A stretch of DNA of 64,000 nucleotides. Source: Lachnospiraceae bacterium (GTDB taxonomy: Bacteria > Bacillota > Clostridia > Lachnospirales > Lachnospiraceae). The notes below the pieces were generated by a model. The model was not told the origin of the DNA. It saw nothing but the letters and a program-made list of their open reading frames with translations, and searched no databases. Made by a program: the position numbers and the translations under genes. Below, one piece after another: positions 7,355-17,267 of the stretch; the first letter of the stretch is position 1; each line of letters opens with the position of its first letter. The DNA lies in the NCBI GenBank assembly GCA_024685315.1, contig JAIKVW010000016.1, positions 1 through 64,000 of the forward strand. Reading direction: 5' to 3'.

Positions 7355-9754
7355 ATGCAGGATTTTGCAGCAGACGCAAAAGACAATCAAATATCTGAAA
7401 GTCCGTCTGTTACGGAGATCGTGCCGCAGGACAGCAGCGTTTTAAAGGATGGCGGGGAAGAGATCGTCTACAAGATGGACGAAAGAATGCCGCTCGGAGA
7501 GCGTGAGATCTCGAAGACCCGGGATTTTGAGTCTCCGGAAGAGCTTTACGCCACCCTTATCAAAAAGCTTGCGGCCTATCATCCCTCCGATGATCTGTCA
7601 TTGGTCAGGAAGGCATACGAGATAGCGCTTAAGGCCCACGGAGACCAGAAGAGGAAGTCGGGCGAGCCATATATCATCCACCCGCTGAATGTCGCGCTGA
7701 TCCTTGCCGACCTCGAGCTGGACAAGGAGTCCATTATCGGCGGCATTCTTCATGACGTAATAGAGGATACCAGCCTTACGGAAGAGGATATCACCAGAGA
7801 GTTCTCTCCTGAGATTACCCTTATCGTATCAGGAGTTACCAAACTGGGACAGCTCTCTTATTCCGTGGACAAGATCGAGATACAGGCCGAGAATCTGAGG
7901 AAAATGTTCCTTGCGATGGCCAAGGATATCAGGGTCATTCTGATCAAGCTTGCGGACAGGCTCCACAATATGCGAACGCTCAGGTTCATGACTCCCGAAA
8001 AGCAGAAGGAGAAGGCCCGGGAGACCATGGATATCTATTCCCCTATCGCGCAGCGTCTGGGAATATCCAAGATCAAGACCGAGCTGGACGATCTCTCCTT
8101 AAAGTACCTTGAGCCGGAGACTTATGAAAAACTCTCCTGGGAAGTCAATCAGAAGCTCTCGGAGCGCACAGATTTCATTAAGGACATAGTCGCGTCCGTA
8201 TCCAACTGCATGGACGCGGGCGACATCAAGTGCCAGGTAAACGGGCGGGTCAAGCACCTTTTCAGCATCTACAAAAAGATGGTGAACCAGCAGAAAACGC
8301 TTGACGAGATCTACGATCTTTTCGCGGTGCGTATCATCGTGGAGACCGTAAAGGACTGCTACGCGGCGCTCGGACTTATCCACGAGATGTATAAGCCCGT
8401 TCCGGGGCGCTTCAAGGATTACATCGCGATGCCAAAGCAGAACATGTACCAGTCTCTGCATTCCACGCTTATCGGACCTGGCGGGCAGCCTTTCGAGATC
8501 CAGATCAGGACCTTTGACATGCACCGCACCGCTGAGTACGGTATCGCGGCGCACTGGAAATATAAAGAAGATCCCAATGCAAAGAACATTGAGGATCAGG
8601 AGGAAGCCAAGCTGACCTGGCTGAGGCAGATACTCGAATGGCAGAATGACATGACGGACAACCGCGAGTTCATGAGCCTTCTGAAGGATGACCTCAACCT
8701 CTTCGCGGACAGCGTCTACTGTTTTACTCCCGCAGGCGACGTAAAGAGCCTTCCGACCGGATCTACACCGATAGATTTCGCGTACAGCATTCATTCCGCG
8801 GTCGGGAACAGGATGGTAGGAGCCAGGGTCAACGGCAAGCTCGTAAATATCGATTACAATATCAAGAACGGCGACCGGATCGAGATCATCACCAGCGCGA
8901 ACTCCAGAGGCCCGAGCCGCGACTGGCTGAACATAGTCAAGAGCACCCAGGCCCGGAATAAGATCAACCAGTGGTTCAAGACCGAGTCCAGAGAAGCCGA
9001 TACCGTAAGGGGAAAGGAGCTGCTTCAGGCTTACTGCAGGAATAAAGGCATTAATCCTGCCGATATCTTCAAGCCGGAGTATCAGGAAACGGCCCTCAAG
9101 AAGTATTCCTTTAAGGACTGGGATTCGCTTTGCGCCTCCGTCGGGCACGGCGGTCTCAAAGAGGGCCAGGTCATAAACCGTCTCGTCGAGGAGCACAGCC
9201 GTGACGTAATCGACAACCAGACTGATGAGGACGTTCTTAACCAGATAAATGAGACCGCCGCCAGGATCAAGGAGCAGGCGGGCAAGATACATAAAAAACA
9301 CGACGGCAACGGCATTATCGTCAAGGGCATAGACGACATTGCGGTACGCTTCTCAAAGTGCTGCAATCCTCTCCCCGGCGACGAGATCGTTGGCTATATA
9401 ACCCGAGGGCGCGGTGTTTCGATACACCGCACGGACTGCGTTAACATGCTCCACTTATCCGAGATCGAGAGGTTCAGACTTATCGATGCGGAGTGGCAGG
9501 ATACTCCTGACGGCAAGTACAAGGCGGAGATCAATATTTACGTGCACGACAGGGTCGGAGTGCTGATACAGATCGCCCAGGTGTTTTCCGAGAAGTCGAT
9601 CAATGTGGAAGCAATGTCCAGCAGATCCGGCAAGAACAGCACCGCGACGATCACAGTAACATTTAATGTTTCGGGAAAGAGCGAACTCGACCGCATCGTC
9701 GAAAAGCTGCTCTCGCTCGATTGCGTATATGACATAACCAGGACGACAGGGTGA
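7355..9754 (+). CDS. rel: Bifunctional (p)ppGpp synthetase/hydrolase Rel
   Basis: Makes and degrades the stringent-response alarmone. Order of domains: HD hydrolase (IIHPLNVALILADL, HD pair at 133-134, ILHDVIEDT), RelA/SpoT synthetase (PGRFKDYIAMPKQNMYQSLH), TGS (CFTPAGDVKSLPTGSTPIDF), the conserved CCNPLPGDEIVGYITRGRGV region and a C-terminal ACT domain (KAEINIYVHDRVGVLIQIAQ). Both catalytic domains look intact. At 799 residues it carries an N-terminal extension of about 45 acidic residues before the usual start. CCGGAGG lies before ATG 7355, which supports the long form. Confidence 0.96.
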   Translation: MQDFAADAKDNQISESPSVTEIVPQDSSVLKDGGEEIVYKMDERMPLGEREISKTRDFESPEELYATLIKKLAAYHPSDDLSLVRKAYEIALKAHGDQKRKSGEPYIIHPLNVALILADLELDKESIIGGILHDVIEDTSLTEEDITREFSPEITLIVSGVTKLGQLSYSVDKIEIQAENLRKMFLAMAKDIRVILIKLADRLHNMRTLRFMTPEKQKEKARETMDIYSPIAQRLGISKIKTELDDLSLKYLEPETYEKLSWEVNQKLSERTDFIKDIVASVSNCMDAGDIKCQVNGRVKHLFSIYKKMVNQQKTLDEIYDLFAVRIIVETVKDCYAALGLIHEMYKPVPGRFKDYIAMPKQNMYQSLHSTLIGPGGQPFEIQIRTFDMHRTAEYGIAAHWKYKEDPNAKNIEDQEEAKLTWLRQILEWQNDMTDNREFMSLLKDDLNLFADSVYCFTPAGDVKSLPTGSTPIDFAYSIHSAVGNRMVGARVNGKLVNIDYNIKNGDRIEIITSANSRGPSRDWLNIVKSTQARNKINQWFKTESREADTVRGKELLQAYCRNKGINPADIFKPEYQETALKKYSFKDWDSLCASVGHGGLKEGQVINRLVEEHSRDVIDNQTDEDVLNQINETAARIKEQAGKIHKKHDGNGIIVKGIDDIAVRFSKCCNPLPGDEIVGYITRGRGVSIHRTDCVNMLHLSEIERFRLIDAEWQDTPDGKYKAEINIYVHDRVGVLIQIAQVFSEKSINVEAMSSRSGKNSTATITVTFNVSGKSELDRIVEKLLSLDCVYDITRTTG

Positions 9755-9769
9755 CATTGGAGGATCTCG

Positions 9770-10402
9770 ATGGGGAACGCGATAGTTAAAAGTTTTCTTC
9801 TCGGTATGGTAGGGACCAACTGCTATATTCTGACGAATCCGGACACGAAGGAGTCGGTAATAGTTGATCCGGCAGACAATGCCCTCAGGATATCCTCCTA
9901 TATAGACGGCTGCGGATATAAGGCAGCGGCGATACTCCTTACTCACGGGCACTTTGACCATATAATGGCTGTGGATGACCTTAGGAAAAAGTACGGGATC
10001 CCGGTCTATGCGCACGAAGATGAATCCGGGACCCTGGAGGATCCCCGCATAAACCTTACCGGCATGTACGGAAGAGGCCTGAGCGTTAAGGCCGACAGCT
10101 ATGTTAAAGACGGCCAGGTCCTTGATATCGCAGGATTCAGTATCAAAGTTCTCCATACGCCGGGACATACCTGCGGAAGCTGCTGCTACTATATAGAGTC
10201 CGAGAAGCTGCTTTTCAGCGGCGATACGCTTTTCAGGACATCTGTGGGGAGAACGGACTTCCCTACCGGAAGCTTTTCGGCAATAGTCCGCTCGATCAGG
10301 GAGAAGATCTTTGTGCTTCCTGATGACGTCAGGGTCCTTCCGGGACATGATATGGAGACAACTGTTGGTTTTGAAAAGAAATACAATCCTTTTGTTGTAT
10401 GA
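9770..10402 (+). CDS. MBL-fold metallo-hydrolase, glyoxalase II-like
   Basis: Small metallo-beta-lactamase-fold hydrolase of 210 residues. It has the metal motif THGHFDH (around 63-69), a second His in LHTPGHTCGSCCYY, SGDTLFRTSVGRTDFP with the bridging Asp, and a final LPGHDMETTVGFEKKYNPF. These follow the GloB/YcbL pattern, so a thioester hydrolase role is likely, but the substrate cannot be read from sequence. ATG 9770 is 15 bases after rel, with GGAGGATCTC as Shine-Dalgarno. hemZ follows, as often seen in Clostridia. Confidence 0.9.
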   Translation: MGNAIVKSFLLGMVGTNCYILTNPDTKESVIVDPADNALRISSYIDGCGYKAAAILLTHGHFDHIMAVDDLRKKYGIPVYAHEDESGTLEDPRINLTGMYGRGLSVKADSYVKDGQVLDIAGFSIKVLHTPGHTCGSCCYYIESEKLLFSGDTLFRTSVGRTDFPTGSFSAIVRSIREKIFVLPDDVRVLPGHDMETTVGFEKKYNPFVV

Positions 10403-10420
10403 CGGGGTCAATCAGGATTA

Positions 10421-11887
10421 ATGGTCAGACTTAAGATAAACCTTCCGGAATACGAAAATGAAGCCAGAGCGCTCCTCATGGCTTTTTTTTACGGAAAAAA
10501 GATCGTTTCCTCGGACGAGCCCGGCGAATACTCCGCGGGGATAACAATTCTGCTTTTCAAGGTCCAGGGCGGCACGGACATGGTGCATGTTTCTGCCTAT
10601 GTAAGCGGAAAAGAATCCCTTTCAGACGCTGCCGAATGCGACCTCTCAGACCGGAGTGCCACCGGAAATGTGATGAAAAGGCTGCTCCATGGGATACTCA
10701 GCGAGCTCACGGGAAGAGCTACGCCCTGGGGGATACTTACCGGGGTGAGGCCTTCCAAGATACCGATGACATATCTTGAACGCGGAATGTCTCCGGAAGA
10801 CTCCGCCAAAGAGCTTGAGAGTGAGTACCTGATCGCCCCGGAAAGGGCGAAGATGCTCACAAGGCTCGCGGAGAAGGAGAGAGGTCTCCTTTCAGGGATA
10901 TCCTTCATGGATTCCTGGAGCCTCTACGCAGGCATACCCTTCTGTCCCTCAATATGCGCATACTGTTCATTTTCGTCCTTCCCTATAGAGAAATGGAAGG
11001 ACGAAGTCGAAAGCTACATAGACGCGCTCTTAAAGGAGATGGCCGCCGCGAAAGACATGATGTCTGGCAGGAAGCTCCTCACCGTATATTTCGGCGGGGG
11101 CACGCCGACCAGCATCAGCAGCAGACAGCTTTACCGCGTCATGGAGGGCCTGCACAGGTACTTCGATCTTTCGGAAACGATCGAGCTCACCGTCGAGGCC
11201 GGACGGCCGGATTCCGTTGACCTTGAGAAGCTTAAGGTCCTTAAAGACGCGGGAGTCGGAAGGATCTCGGTAAATCCCCAGTCAATGAATGCCGCGACTC
11301 TTGAAATTATAGGCCGCAGACACTCTCCGGATGATGTCAAGAATGCATTCGGGATGGCCCGGGAAGCCGGATTTGACAATATCAATATGGACATTATCGC
11401 CGGGCTACCGGGGGAGGATAATTCACACATGACGAGGACTGTGGCGGAGATAAAGGAGCTCGGGCCGGACAGCCTTACGGTCCACTGCCTGGCGCTCAAG
11501 AGGGCTTCATTCCTTAACCAGAACCGCGAGAAGTTCCCGGTCGCGGGAGACAGTGAGATCATGAAAATGACAGAAACGGCCCGCGAAGGAGCTATTGAGC
11601 TCGGTATGGAGCCGTATTACCTGTACAGGCAGAAAAATATCGCAGGGAACCTGGAGAACACAGGCTACGCCCTCCGGGGAAAGGAATGCCTGTACAATAT
11701 ACTTATTATGGAGGAGAAGCAGTCTATACTTGCGCTTGGAGCCGGGGGCTCGAGCAAGTTCGTCCTCCCGGGGACCGGAAAGGGCCCGAGGATCGAGAGA
11801 GTCATGAACGTGAAGAGCGTCAGGGACTACATAGACCGCATTGACGAGATGATATTAAGGAAGGAGGATTTCCTTGGGAGTAATTAA
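10421..11887 (+). CDS. hemZ: Oxygen-independent coproporphyrinogen dehydrogenase HemZ
   Basis: Radical SAM protein of the HemN/HemZ class. The N-terminal about 160 residues are specific to HemZ. The cluster motif CPSICAYC has Cys at 175, 179 and 182, followed by FGGGTPTS and MDIIAGLPGED. The length of 488 is standard. The biochemical role is less certain than the name: HemZ was annotated as an anaerobic coproporphyrinogen oxidase, and no haem biosynthesis genes are nearby. ATG 10421 lies 18 bases after the MBL gene; the end overlaps the next gene by 14 bases, so translation is probably coupled. Confidence 0.92.
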   Translation: MVRLKINLPEYENEARALLMAFFYGKKIVSSDEPGEYSAGITILLFKVQGGTDMVHVSAYVSGKESLSDAAECDLSDRSATGNVMKRLLHGILSELTGRATPWGILTGVRPSKIPMTYLERGMSPEDSAKELESEYLIAPERAKMLTRLAEKERGLLSGISFMDSWSLYAGIPFCPSICAYCSFSSFPIEKWKDEVESYIDALLKEMAAAKDMMSGRKLLTVYFGGGTPTSISSRQLYRVMEGLHRYFDLSETIELTVEAGRPDSVDLEKLKVLKDAGVGRISVNPQSMNAATLEIIGRRHSPDDVKNAFGMAREAGFDNINMDIIAGLPGEDNSHMTRTVAEIKELGPDSLTVHCLALKRASFLNQNREKFPVAGDSEIMKMTETAREGAIELGMEPYYLYRQKNIAGNLENTGYALRGKECLYNILIMEEKQSILALGAGGSSKFVLPGTGKGPRIERVMNVKSVRDYIDRIDEMILRKEDFLGSN

Positions 11888-13631
11888 AACGCTGGGAAGA
11901 TCGGTGAGACAGTATAAGCGGGATTCGCTGCTCGCTCCGATCTGCGTAATAGGCGAGGTCAGCATGGAAGTCACCATACCTTTCCTTACCGGCCGCCTCA
12001 TCGATTACGGGATCGAAGCAGGAAGCATGCCCAATATTATAAAATACGGTCTCATACTCCTTGTCATGGCCTTTGTTTCGCTTGCGTTCGGCGCGCTTGC
12101 CGGGAAATTTGCGGCGCAGGGCTCCTCGGGTTTCGCGGCGAACCTTCGTGAGGACATGTACAGAAGGGTGCAGACCTTTTCGTTCGCGAATATAGATAAA
12201 TTCTCGACCGCGAGCCTGGTCACAAGAATGACTACGGACGTTACCAACGTCAACATGGCTTATCAGATGATCATCCGCATCGCGGTTAGAGCCCCGATAA
12301 TGCTGATATTTGCGCTTATCATGACCGTCAGGATCAACAGCGACCTCACTGTAATCTACCTCGCGGCCATACCCGTGATCGCGGTAAGTCTTGGAATAAT
12401 AGCAACCCGTGCACATCCCATATTCAAGGTAGTCTTTAAAGCATACGATAAGCTGAATCTTGTAGTCGAGGAAAACCTAAGAGGCATTAAGGTAGTCAAG
12501 TCCTTCAACAGGGAAAAGCACGAGATAGACAAGTTCAATGAGAGATCGGACTTGATCTACAGGACTTTCGTCAAAGCTGAGCAGCTCCTTGCGCTTAACG
12601 CTCCGATCATGCAGGGAGCAATTTACGTGTGCAACATCCTTCTTTGCTGGCTTGGAGCCAAGGCTATTATCGCCAGCGGAAACGACGCGGCCTCAGGTTT
12701 CTCTACCGGTGAATTCATGAGTTTCTTTACTTATACCATGCAGATACTCATGAGTCTTATGATGCTCTCAATGATCTTTGTAATGATCGTAATGGCGAGG
12801 AACTCCGCAGACCGTATAAGCGAAGTCCTGAACGAGGAGAGTACGATAACCACTCCGGAAGATGCGGTGTATGAAGTGGCTGACGGATCGGTGGATTTCG
12901 AGGACGTTTGCTTCTCTTATAACAGCTCCGCGGAAAAGAATGTCCTTGATCACGTTAACCTTCATATCGCATCCGGGCAGACCGTCGGGATAATCGGCGG
13001 GACAGGATCCTCCAAATCAAGCCTTGTGAATATGATACCCAGGCTTTATGACGTTATCTCCGGCAGCGTAAAAGTCGGCGGCAGGGACGTCAGGGAATAT
13101 GATATCAGGACTTTGAGGGACGAGGTCTCCATGGTCCTCCAGAAGAACGAGCTCTTCTCGGGCACCATAACCGAAAACCTGCGCTGGGGCAATGAGAACG
13201 CTTCGGACGAAGAGATCAGGCTTGCCTGCAGGATCGCCTGTGCGGAAGAGTTTATTAATGCTTTTCCTGATGGATATGATACCTATATCGAGCAGGGCGG
13301 TTCAAACGTTTCCGGCGGCCAGAAGCAGAGGCTCTGCATAGCCAGGGCCCTCCTGAAGAAACCGAAGATACTTATACTGGATGACTCCACGAGCGCCGTC
13401 GACACTAAGACTGATGCAGTCATCCGAGAGGGATTCAGGGAGTATATTCCGGGGACCACCAAGATCATCATTGCCCAGAGGATATCTTCAGTAGAAGACG
13501 CAGATTTCATCCTGGTAATGGACGACGGCAGGATAGCGGCTTCCGGGACCCATGAGCAGCTCCTCGATACATCCGATATCTACCGTGAAGTATATGAATC
13601 ACAGTCGAAGGGGGTGATGGTGGATGCCTGA
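11874..13631 (+). CDS. ABC exporter half-transporter, degenerate-site subunit
   Basis: A 585-residue fusion of a six-helix exporter domain (about 1-310) and an ATPase domain. Walker A is GGTGSSKSS (about 375) and the signature is VSGGQ. The Walker B run ILILDDSTSAVD has Asp where the catalytic Glu is normal, and the switch histidine is Gln (IIAQRISSV). This marks the degenerate partner of a heterodimeric exporter of the TM287/288 or BmrCD kind. The start is TTG at 11874 behind AAGGAGG, inside the end of hemZ. The next gene supplies the active site. The substrate is unknown. Confidence 0.92.
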   Translation: MGVIKTLGRSVRQYKRDSLLAPICVIGEVSMEVTIPFLTGRLIDYGIEAGSMPNIIKYGLILLVMAFVSLAFGALAGKFAAQGSSGFAANLREDMYRRVQTFSFANIDKFSTASLVTRMTTDVTNVNMAYQMIIRIAVRAPIMLIFALIMTVRINSDLTVIYLAAIPVIAVSLGIIATRAHPIFKVVFKAYDKLNLVVEENLRGIKVVKSFNREKHEIDKFNERSDLIYRTFVKAEQLLALNAPIMQGAIYVCNILLCWLGAKAIIASGNDAASGFSTGEFMSFFTYTMQILMSLMMLSMIFVMIVMARNSADRISEVLNEESTITTPEDAVYEVADGSVDFEDVCFSYNSSAEKNVLDHVNLHIASGQTVGIIGGTGSSKSSLVNMIPRLYDVISGSVKVGGRDVREYDIRTLRDEVSMVLQKNELFSGTITENLRWGNENASDEEIRLACRIACAEEFINAFPDGYDTYIEQGGSNVSGGQKQRLCIARALLKKPKILILDDSTSAVDTKTDAVIREGFREYIPGTTKIIIAQRISSVEDADFILVMDDGRIAASGTHEQLLDTSDIYREVYESQSKGVMVDA

Positions 13632-15552
13632 AATGAATAAAGGAAAGGCTTCCGCCGGCAAAGCTGGATTAAAGAGCATAAAGCCCGGGACCATTAAAAG
13701 ACTGTTCTCATATATGGCAGAATACAAGGTCAGGCTCGTGCTGGTGGTGATCTTCATTATCATAAGCGCTCTCGCCAGCGTCCTCTCATCGCTTTTTATT
13801 GAGAAGCTGATCGACAATTACATTACCCCTATGCTTTCAGAGACTTCCCCGGATTTCGGACCGCTTGCAGGCGCGCTTGGCGGAATGGCCGTGATCTATG
13901 CCTGCGGAGCGATCTGCGCGCTGCTCTATAACCGCACGATGGCGGTAATAGGCCAGGGAACTCTTAAGAAGATCAGAGACGAGATGTTCTCCCATATGCA
14001 GGGCCTCCCGGTCAGATATTTTGACACACATCCCTTTGGCGATGTAATGAGCCATTATACCAATGACGCGGATTCCCTGAGGCAGATGATCACTCAGAGC
14101 ATACCTCAGTCGATAAACGCCATTTTTTCGATAGTCATGGTCTTTGTTTCCATGCTCTATCTTTCGGTATGGCTGAGCCTCTTCGTAGTAGCATTTATGA
14201 TCCTTTTCATGAAGCTTGTCAGAGTCGTCGCCGGCCGCAGCGGCAGGTATTTCATGGAACAGCAGAAGAACATCGGAATACTCAACGGCTACATCGAGGA
14301 GATGATGAACGGGCAGAAGGTCGTGAAGGTATTTAACCACGAGGAGAAGAATACCGAGGGCTTCTGCACCAGGAACGAGGACCTCCGGGTCAGCATGACC
14401 AGGGCTAATATTTTCGCGAACATCATGGGACCCATTAATAACAATATGGGTTATGTAATGTACGTGCTTATTGCCGTGATCGGCGGGGCCATGGGCATTG
14501 CGGGCGTAACGAATATATCAATTGCCGGGGTCAACACCCTTACGCTTGGAATGATCGCTTCCTTCCTTGTGCTTTCGAGAAGCTTCATGGGGCCGATAGG
14601 AATGGTCTCGCAGCAGATAAACTCCATAGTTATGGCACTTGCCGGAGCGGCCAGGATATTTGAGCTTCTGGACGAAACGCCTGAAACGGATGAGGGCGAC
14701 GTAACACTTGTCAACGTCAGGTATGACGGCGAAGGCAATATGGAGGAATGCGAAGAGAAGACCAATAAGTGGGCGTGGAAGACCATTTCTCCTGAGGGAA
14801 ATGCTGAATATGTCCCCTTAAAGGGAGATGTGAAGCTCGAAAATGTCGATTTTGGGTACAATAGTGGAAAACAGATACTTTTTGATGTAAATGTTTTTGC
14901 CGAGCCGGGGCAGAAGGTCGCTTTTGTCGGCGCGACCGGTGCGGGCAAGACCACGATCACGAACCTTATCAACAGATTCTATGACATTTCGGACGGAAGC
15001 ATAGAATACGACGGGATTGACATCAAGAGGATCAGGAAGAACGATCTTCGCCATTCTATCGGGATAGTCCTTCAGGATGTAAACCTTTTTACCGGCACCG
15101 TTATGGACAACATCCGCTACGGGAAACTTGACGCGACCGACGAAGAGTGCATCGCCGCAGCAAAGCTTGCGAATGCGGACGGTTTCATCAGGATGCTCCC
15201 GGAAGGCTATAATACGGTGCTTACCGGAAACGGAAGCGGTCTTTCCCAGGGACAGAGGCAGCTGATCTCGATCGCAAGGGCAGCAGTGGCGGATCCGCCG
15301 GTCATGATTCTGGATGAGGCTACATCCTCAATAGATACCCGTACGGAAGCTCTCGTTCAGAGGGGAATGGACGCCCTCATGAACGGAAGAACCGTGTTTG
15401 TCATTGCGCACAGACTCTCGACAGTTAGGGATTCAGATGTTATTATGGTTATGGACCACGGCCGCATTATCGAACGCGGCAGCCATGATCGTCTAATAGA
15501 GAAAAAAGGAACCTACTATCAGCTTTATATGGGTGCATTTGAGCTTGATTAG
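13624..15552 (+). CDS. ABC exporter half-transporter, catalytic subunit
   Basis: Partner of the preceding gene, overlapping its end by 8 bases. The 642 residues hold an N-terminal cytoplasmic stretch, six membrane helices, and an ATPase with intact GATGAGKTT (about 436), Walker B VMILDEATSSID with the catalytic Glu, and H-loop IAHRLSTV. Its signature is LSQGQ rather than the LSGGQ consensus. The two degenerate halves are therefore complementary: one canonical and one dead ATP site per heterodimer. Multidrug or lipid export is the usual role; nothing nearby fixes the substrate. Confidence 0.93.
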   Translation: MPEMNKGKASAGKAGLKSIKPGTIKRLFSYMAEYKVRLVLVVIFIIISALASVLSSLFIEKLIDNYITPMLSETSPDFGPLAGALGGMAVIYACGAICALLYNRTMAVIGQGTLKKIRDEMFSHMQGLPVRYFDTHPFGDVMSHYTNDADSLRQMITQSIPQSINAIFSIVMVFVSMLYLSVWLSLFVVAFMILFMKLVRVVAGRSGRYFMEQQKNIGILNGYIEEMMNGQKVVKVFNHEEKNTEGFCTRNEDLRVSMTRANIFANIMGPINNNMGYVMYVLIAVIGGAMGIAGVTNISIAGVNTLTLGMIASFLVLSRSFMGPIGMVSQQINSIVMALAGAARIFELLDETPETDEGDVTLVNVRYDGEGNMEECEEKTNKWAWKTISPEGNAEYVPLKGDVKLENVDFGYNSGKQILFDVNVFAEPGQKVAFVGATGAGKTTITNLINRFYDISDGSIEYDGIDIKRIRKNDLRHSIGIVLQDVNLFTGTVMDNIRYGKLDATDEECIAAAKLANADGFIRMLPEGYNTVLTGNGSGLSQGQRQLISIARAAVADPPVMILDEATSSIDTRTEALVQRGMDALMNGRTVFVIAHRLSTVRDSDVIMVMDHGRIIERGSHDRLIEKKGTYYQLYMGAFELD

Positions 15553-15577
15553 GCACTAAAACAAGAGGAGGGAGAAC

Positions 15578-17197
15578 ATGTATTACAACGACAAAATCTA
15601 CATCGGCAGCAGCGGAGATGATAAATATCTCATTGCCCCCGAGACGCTGAGCGCTCACGGACTGATCGCAGGCGCGGCCGGGACAGGGAAGACTGTCACC
15701 GCCAAGGTACTTGCCGAAGCAGCCAGCGATATGGGAATACCGGTATTTATTGCCGATGTTAAAGGTGATCTCTCCGGAATGGCCAGGTCTGGAGTGACAA
15801 CTGAAGAGATCGCTCAGAGGATAGCCCAGCTTTCCCTTGAAGAATCCGGCTTCAGCATGCACGGATATCCCGTTTGTTTCTGGGATGTATTCGGAAAGAA
15901 TGGTATTCCCGCGAGGACTACGGTCTCAGAGATGGGCCCTGTGCTTATTGCTTCCCTTCTTGGACTTACAAAGACCCAGTCCGACGTTCTGAATATTATC
16001 TTCGGAATTGCGGATGACAGCCTTACGAGCGACGTAGAGACCCAGTTCCTTATTGATACTAAGGACCTTAAGAGCATGTTCTCCTATGTTGGCGAGCATA
16101 ACAAGGATTACGCAGAGTCCTACGGCACGATCACGAAGCAGACGCTTAACTCGATGCTGAGGAACGTCGTCAACCTTGAAGCTGCCGGCGGGACCGTGGC
16201 GTTCGGTGAGCCCGCTCTTGACGTTAAGGACTGGTTCGGCAACGACCTGAGCGGACGGGGAATGATCAATATCCTTGACTGCAGGGAGCTCGCAGGCAAC
16301 AGTGCGCTTTACAGCAATTTCCTGATATGGACCATGGGCGAGCTTCTTGAGAGGCTCCCGGATGCGATCGAGAATTCGGTGCCCCGCTTCCTGTTCTTCT
16401 TTGACGAAGCGCAGCTCCTTTTCAATAATGCAGGAAAGGACCTTACCGCAAGGATAAAGCAGCTCCTGGCACAGCTTTCAGCTAAGGGCGTAGGAGTGTT
16501 CTTCTCCACAAAGAGCCCTGCGGATATCCCTGAAGAGATAATGGGAGAGGTAGGCCTCAAGATCCAGCATGCTCTCAGGAGCTTCACGCCTAATGACGAG
16601 AAGGCTCTGAGGACCGCGGCTAAATTCTTCAGGCCGAATCCTGAATTCGATACGAGCATTGCACTTCAGGACCTTGCGACAGGCGAGGCGCTTATATCAG
16701 TGCTTGATACCGAGGGCGTACCGACCGTTGCCGAGAGAGTCATGATACTTCCTCCGCAGAGCCTTATCGGAGAGATCAGCGATGAGGAGAAACGCCAGAT
16801 AATCCAGGCTTCAAGCCTTTACATCAAGTATAAGGATGCAAGGGACGGTTTCTCGGCTGCTGAGTACTATGAGAGGCAGAGGTCGCTTGACGCTGAGCGC
16901 GTGGCAGCTGAAGCTGAAGCTTTAGCTGAGGCGAAGGCCGCCGAGAAGGCCGAGAAAGAAGCTGCTAAGGCTGCAGAAAAGGCTGAGCGGGATGCGGCAA
17001 AAGTCGCGGAGAAGGAGGCCAAGGCCAAGAAGAAGGCTGTTACCAGCGTTGCAAGCACCGCGAGCGGTACCGTAGGCCGCCAGGTAGGGCAGGCTGTCGG
17101 AGGAGTATTCGGAAAGTTCGGAAAGACTCTTGGCGGAAATATCGGTGCTTCACTCGGAAGGAACATAATCGGTATCTTTACTAAAAAGAACCAGTAA
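15578..17197 (+). CDS. HerA-type ATPase, DUF853 family
   Basis: P-loop ATPase of the HerA/FtsK superfamily, 539 residues. Walker A is AGAAGTGKT at 31-39. A Walker B-like FLFFFDEAQLLF lies near residue 270, with FFSTKSPADIPEEIMGEVG after it, typical of the DUF853 helicase-like family. Around residues 430-490 is an Ala/Lys/Glu-rich coiled coil, then a Gly-rich tail (QVGQAVGGVFGKFGKTLGG). The function is unproven in any family member I know of. The start has AGGAGGGAG. It follows the ABC pair by 25 bases and may be co-transcribed. Confidence 0.85.
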   Translation: MYYNDKIYIGSSGDDKYLIAPETLSAHGLIAGAAGTGKTVTAKVLAEAASDMGIPVFIADVKGDLSGMARSGVTTEEIAQRIAQLSLEESGFSMHGYPVCFWDVFGKNGIPARTTVSEMGPVLIASLLGLTKTQSDVLNIIFGIADDSLTSDVETQFLIDTKDLKSMFSYVGEHNKDYAESYGTITKQTLNSMLRNVVNLEAAGGTVAFGEPALDVKDWFGNDLSGRGMINILDCRELAGNSALYSNFLIWTMGELLERLPDAIENSVPRFLFFFDEAQLLFNNAGKDLTARIKQLLAQLSAKGVGVFFSTKSPADIPEEIMGEVGLKIQHALRSFTPNDEKALRTAAKFFRPNPEFDTSIALQDLATGEALISVLDTEGVPTVAERVMILPPQSLIGEISDEEKRQIIQASSLYIKYKDARDGFSAAEYYERQRSLDAERVAAEAEALAEAKAAEKAEKEAAKAAEKAERDAAKVAEKEAKAKKKAVTSVASTASGTVGRQVGQAVGGVFGKFGKTLGGNIGASLGRNIIGIFTKKNQ

Positions 17198-17205
17198 GCA
17201 AATTA

Positions 17206-17237
17206 AAGCGCCGGAGGCAGCTGAGCTTCCGGCGCTT
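17206..17237 (+). terminator. Hairpin after the DUF853 gene, possible weak terminator
   Basis: AAGCGCCGGA (17206-17215) pairs with TCCGGCGCTT (17228-17237), 10 bp perfect. There is no proper T-run after it, so termination is only suggested. Confidence 0.45.
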
Positions 17238-17267
17238 GCTAAAATATAACAGGGACGGCTAATCAAG

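Noticed and set aside
8099..9301. A 400-codon open frame opposite rel
   Set aside because: It is antisense to a certain gene, lacks a ribosome site, and shows no family pattern; it is a shadow of the codon bias.
17206..17237. Strong terminator after the DUF853 gene
   Set aside because: The stem is good but no T-run follows, so it is kept only as a weak candidate.
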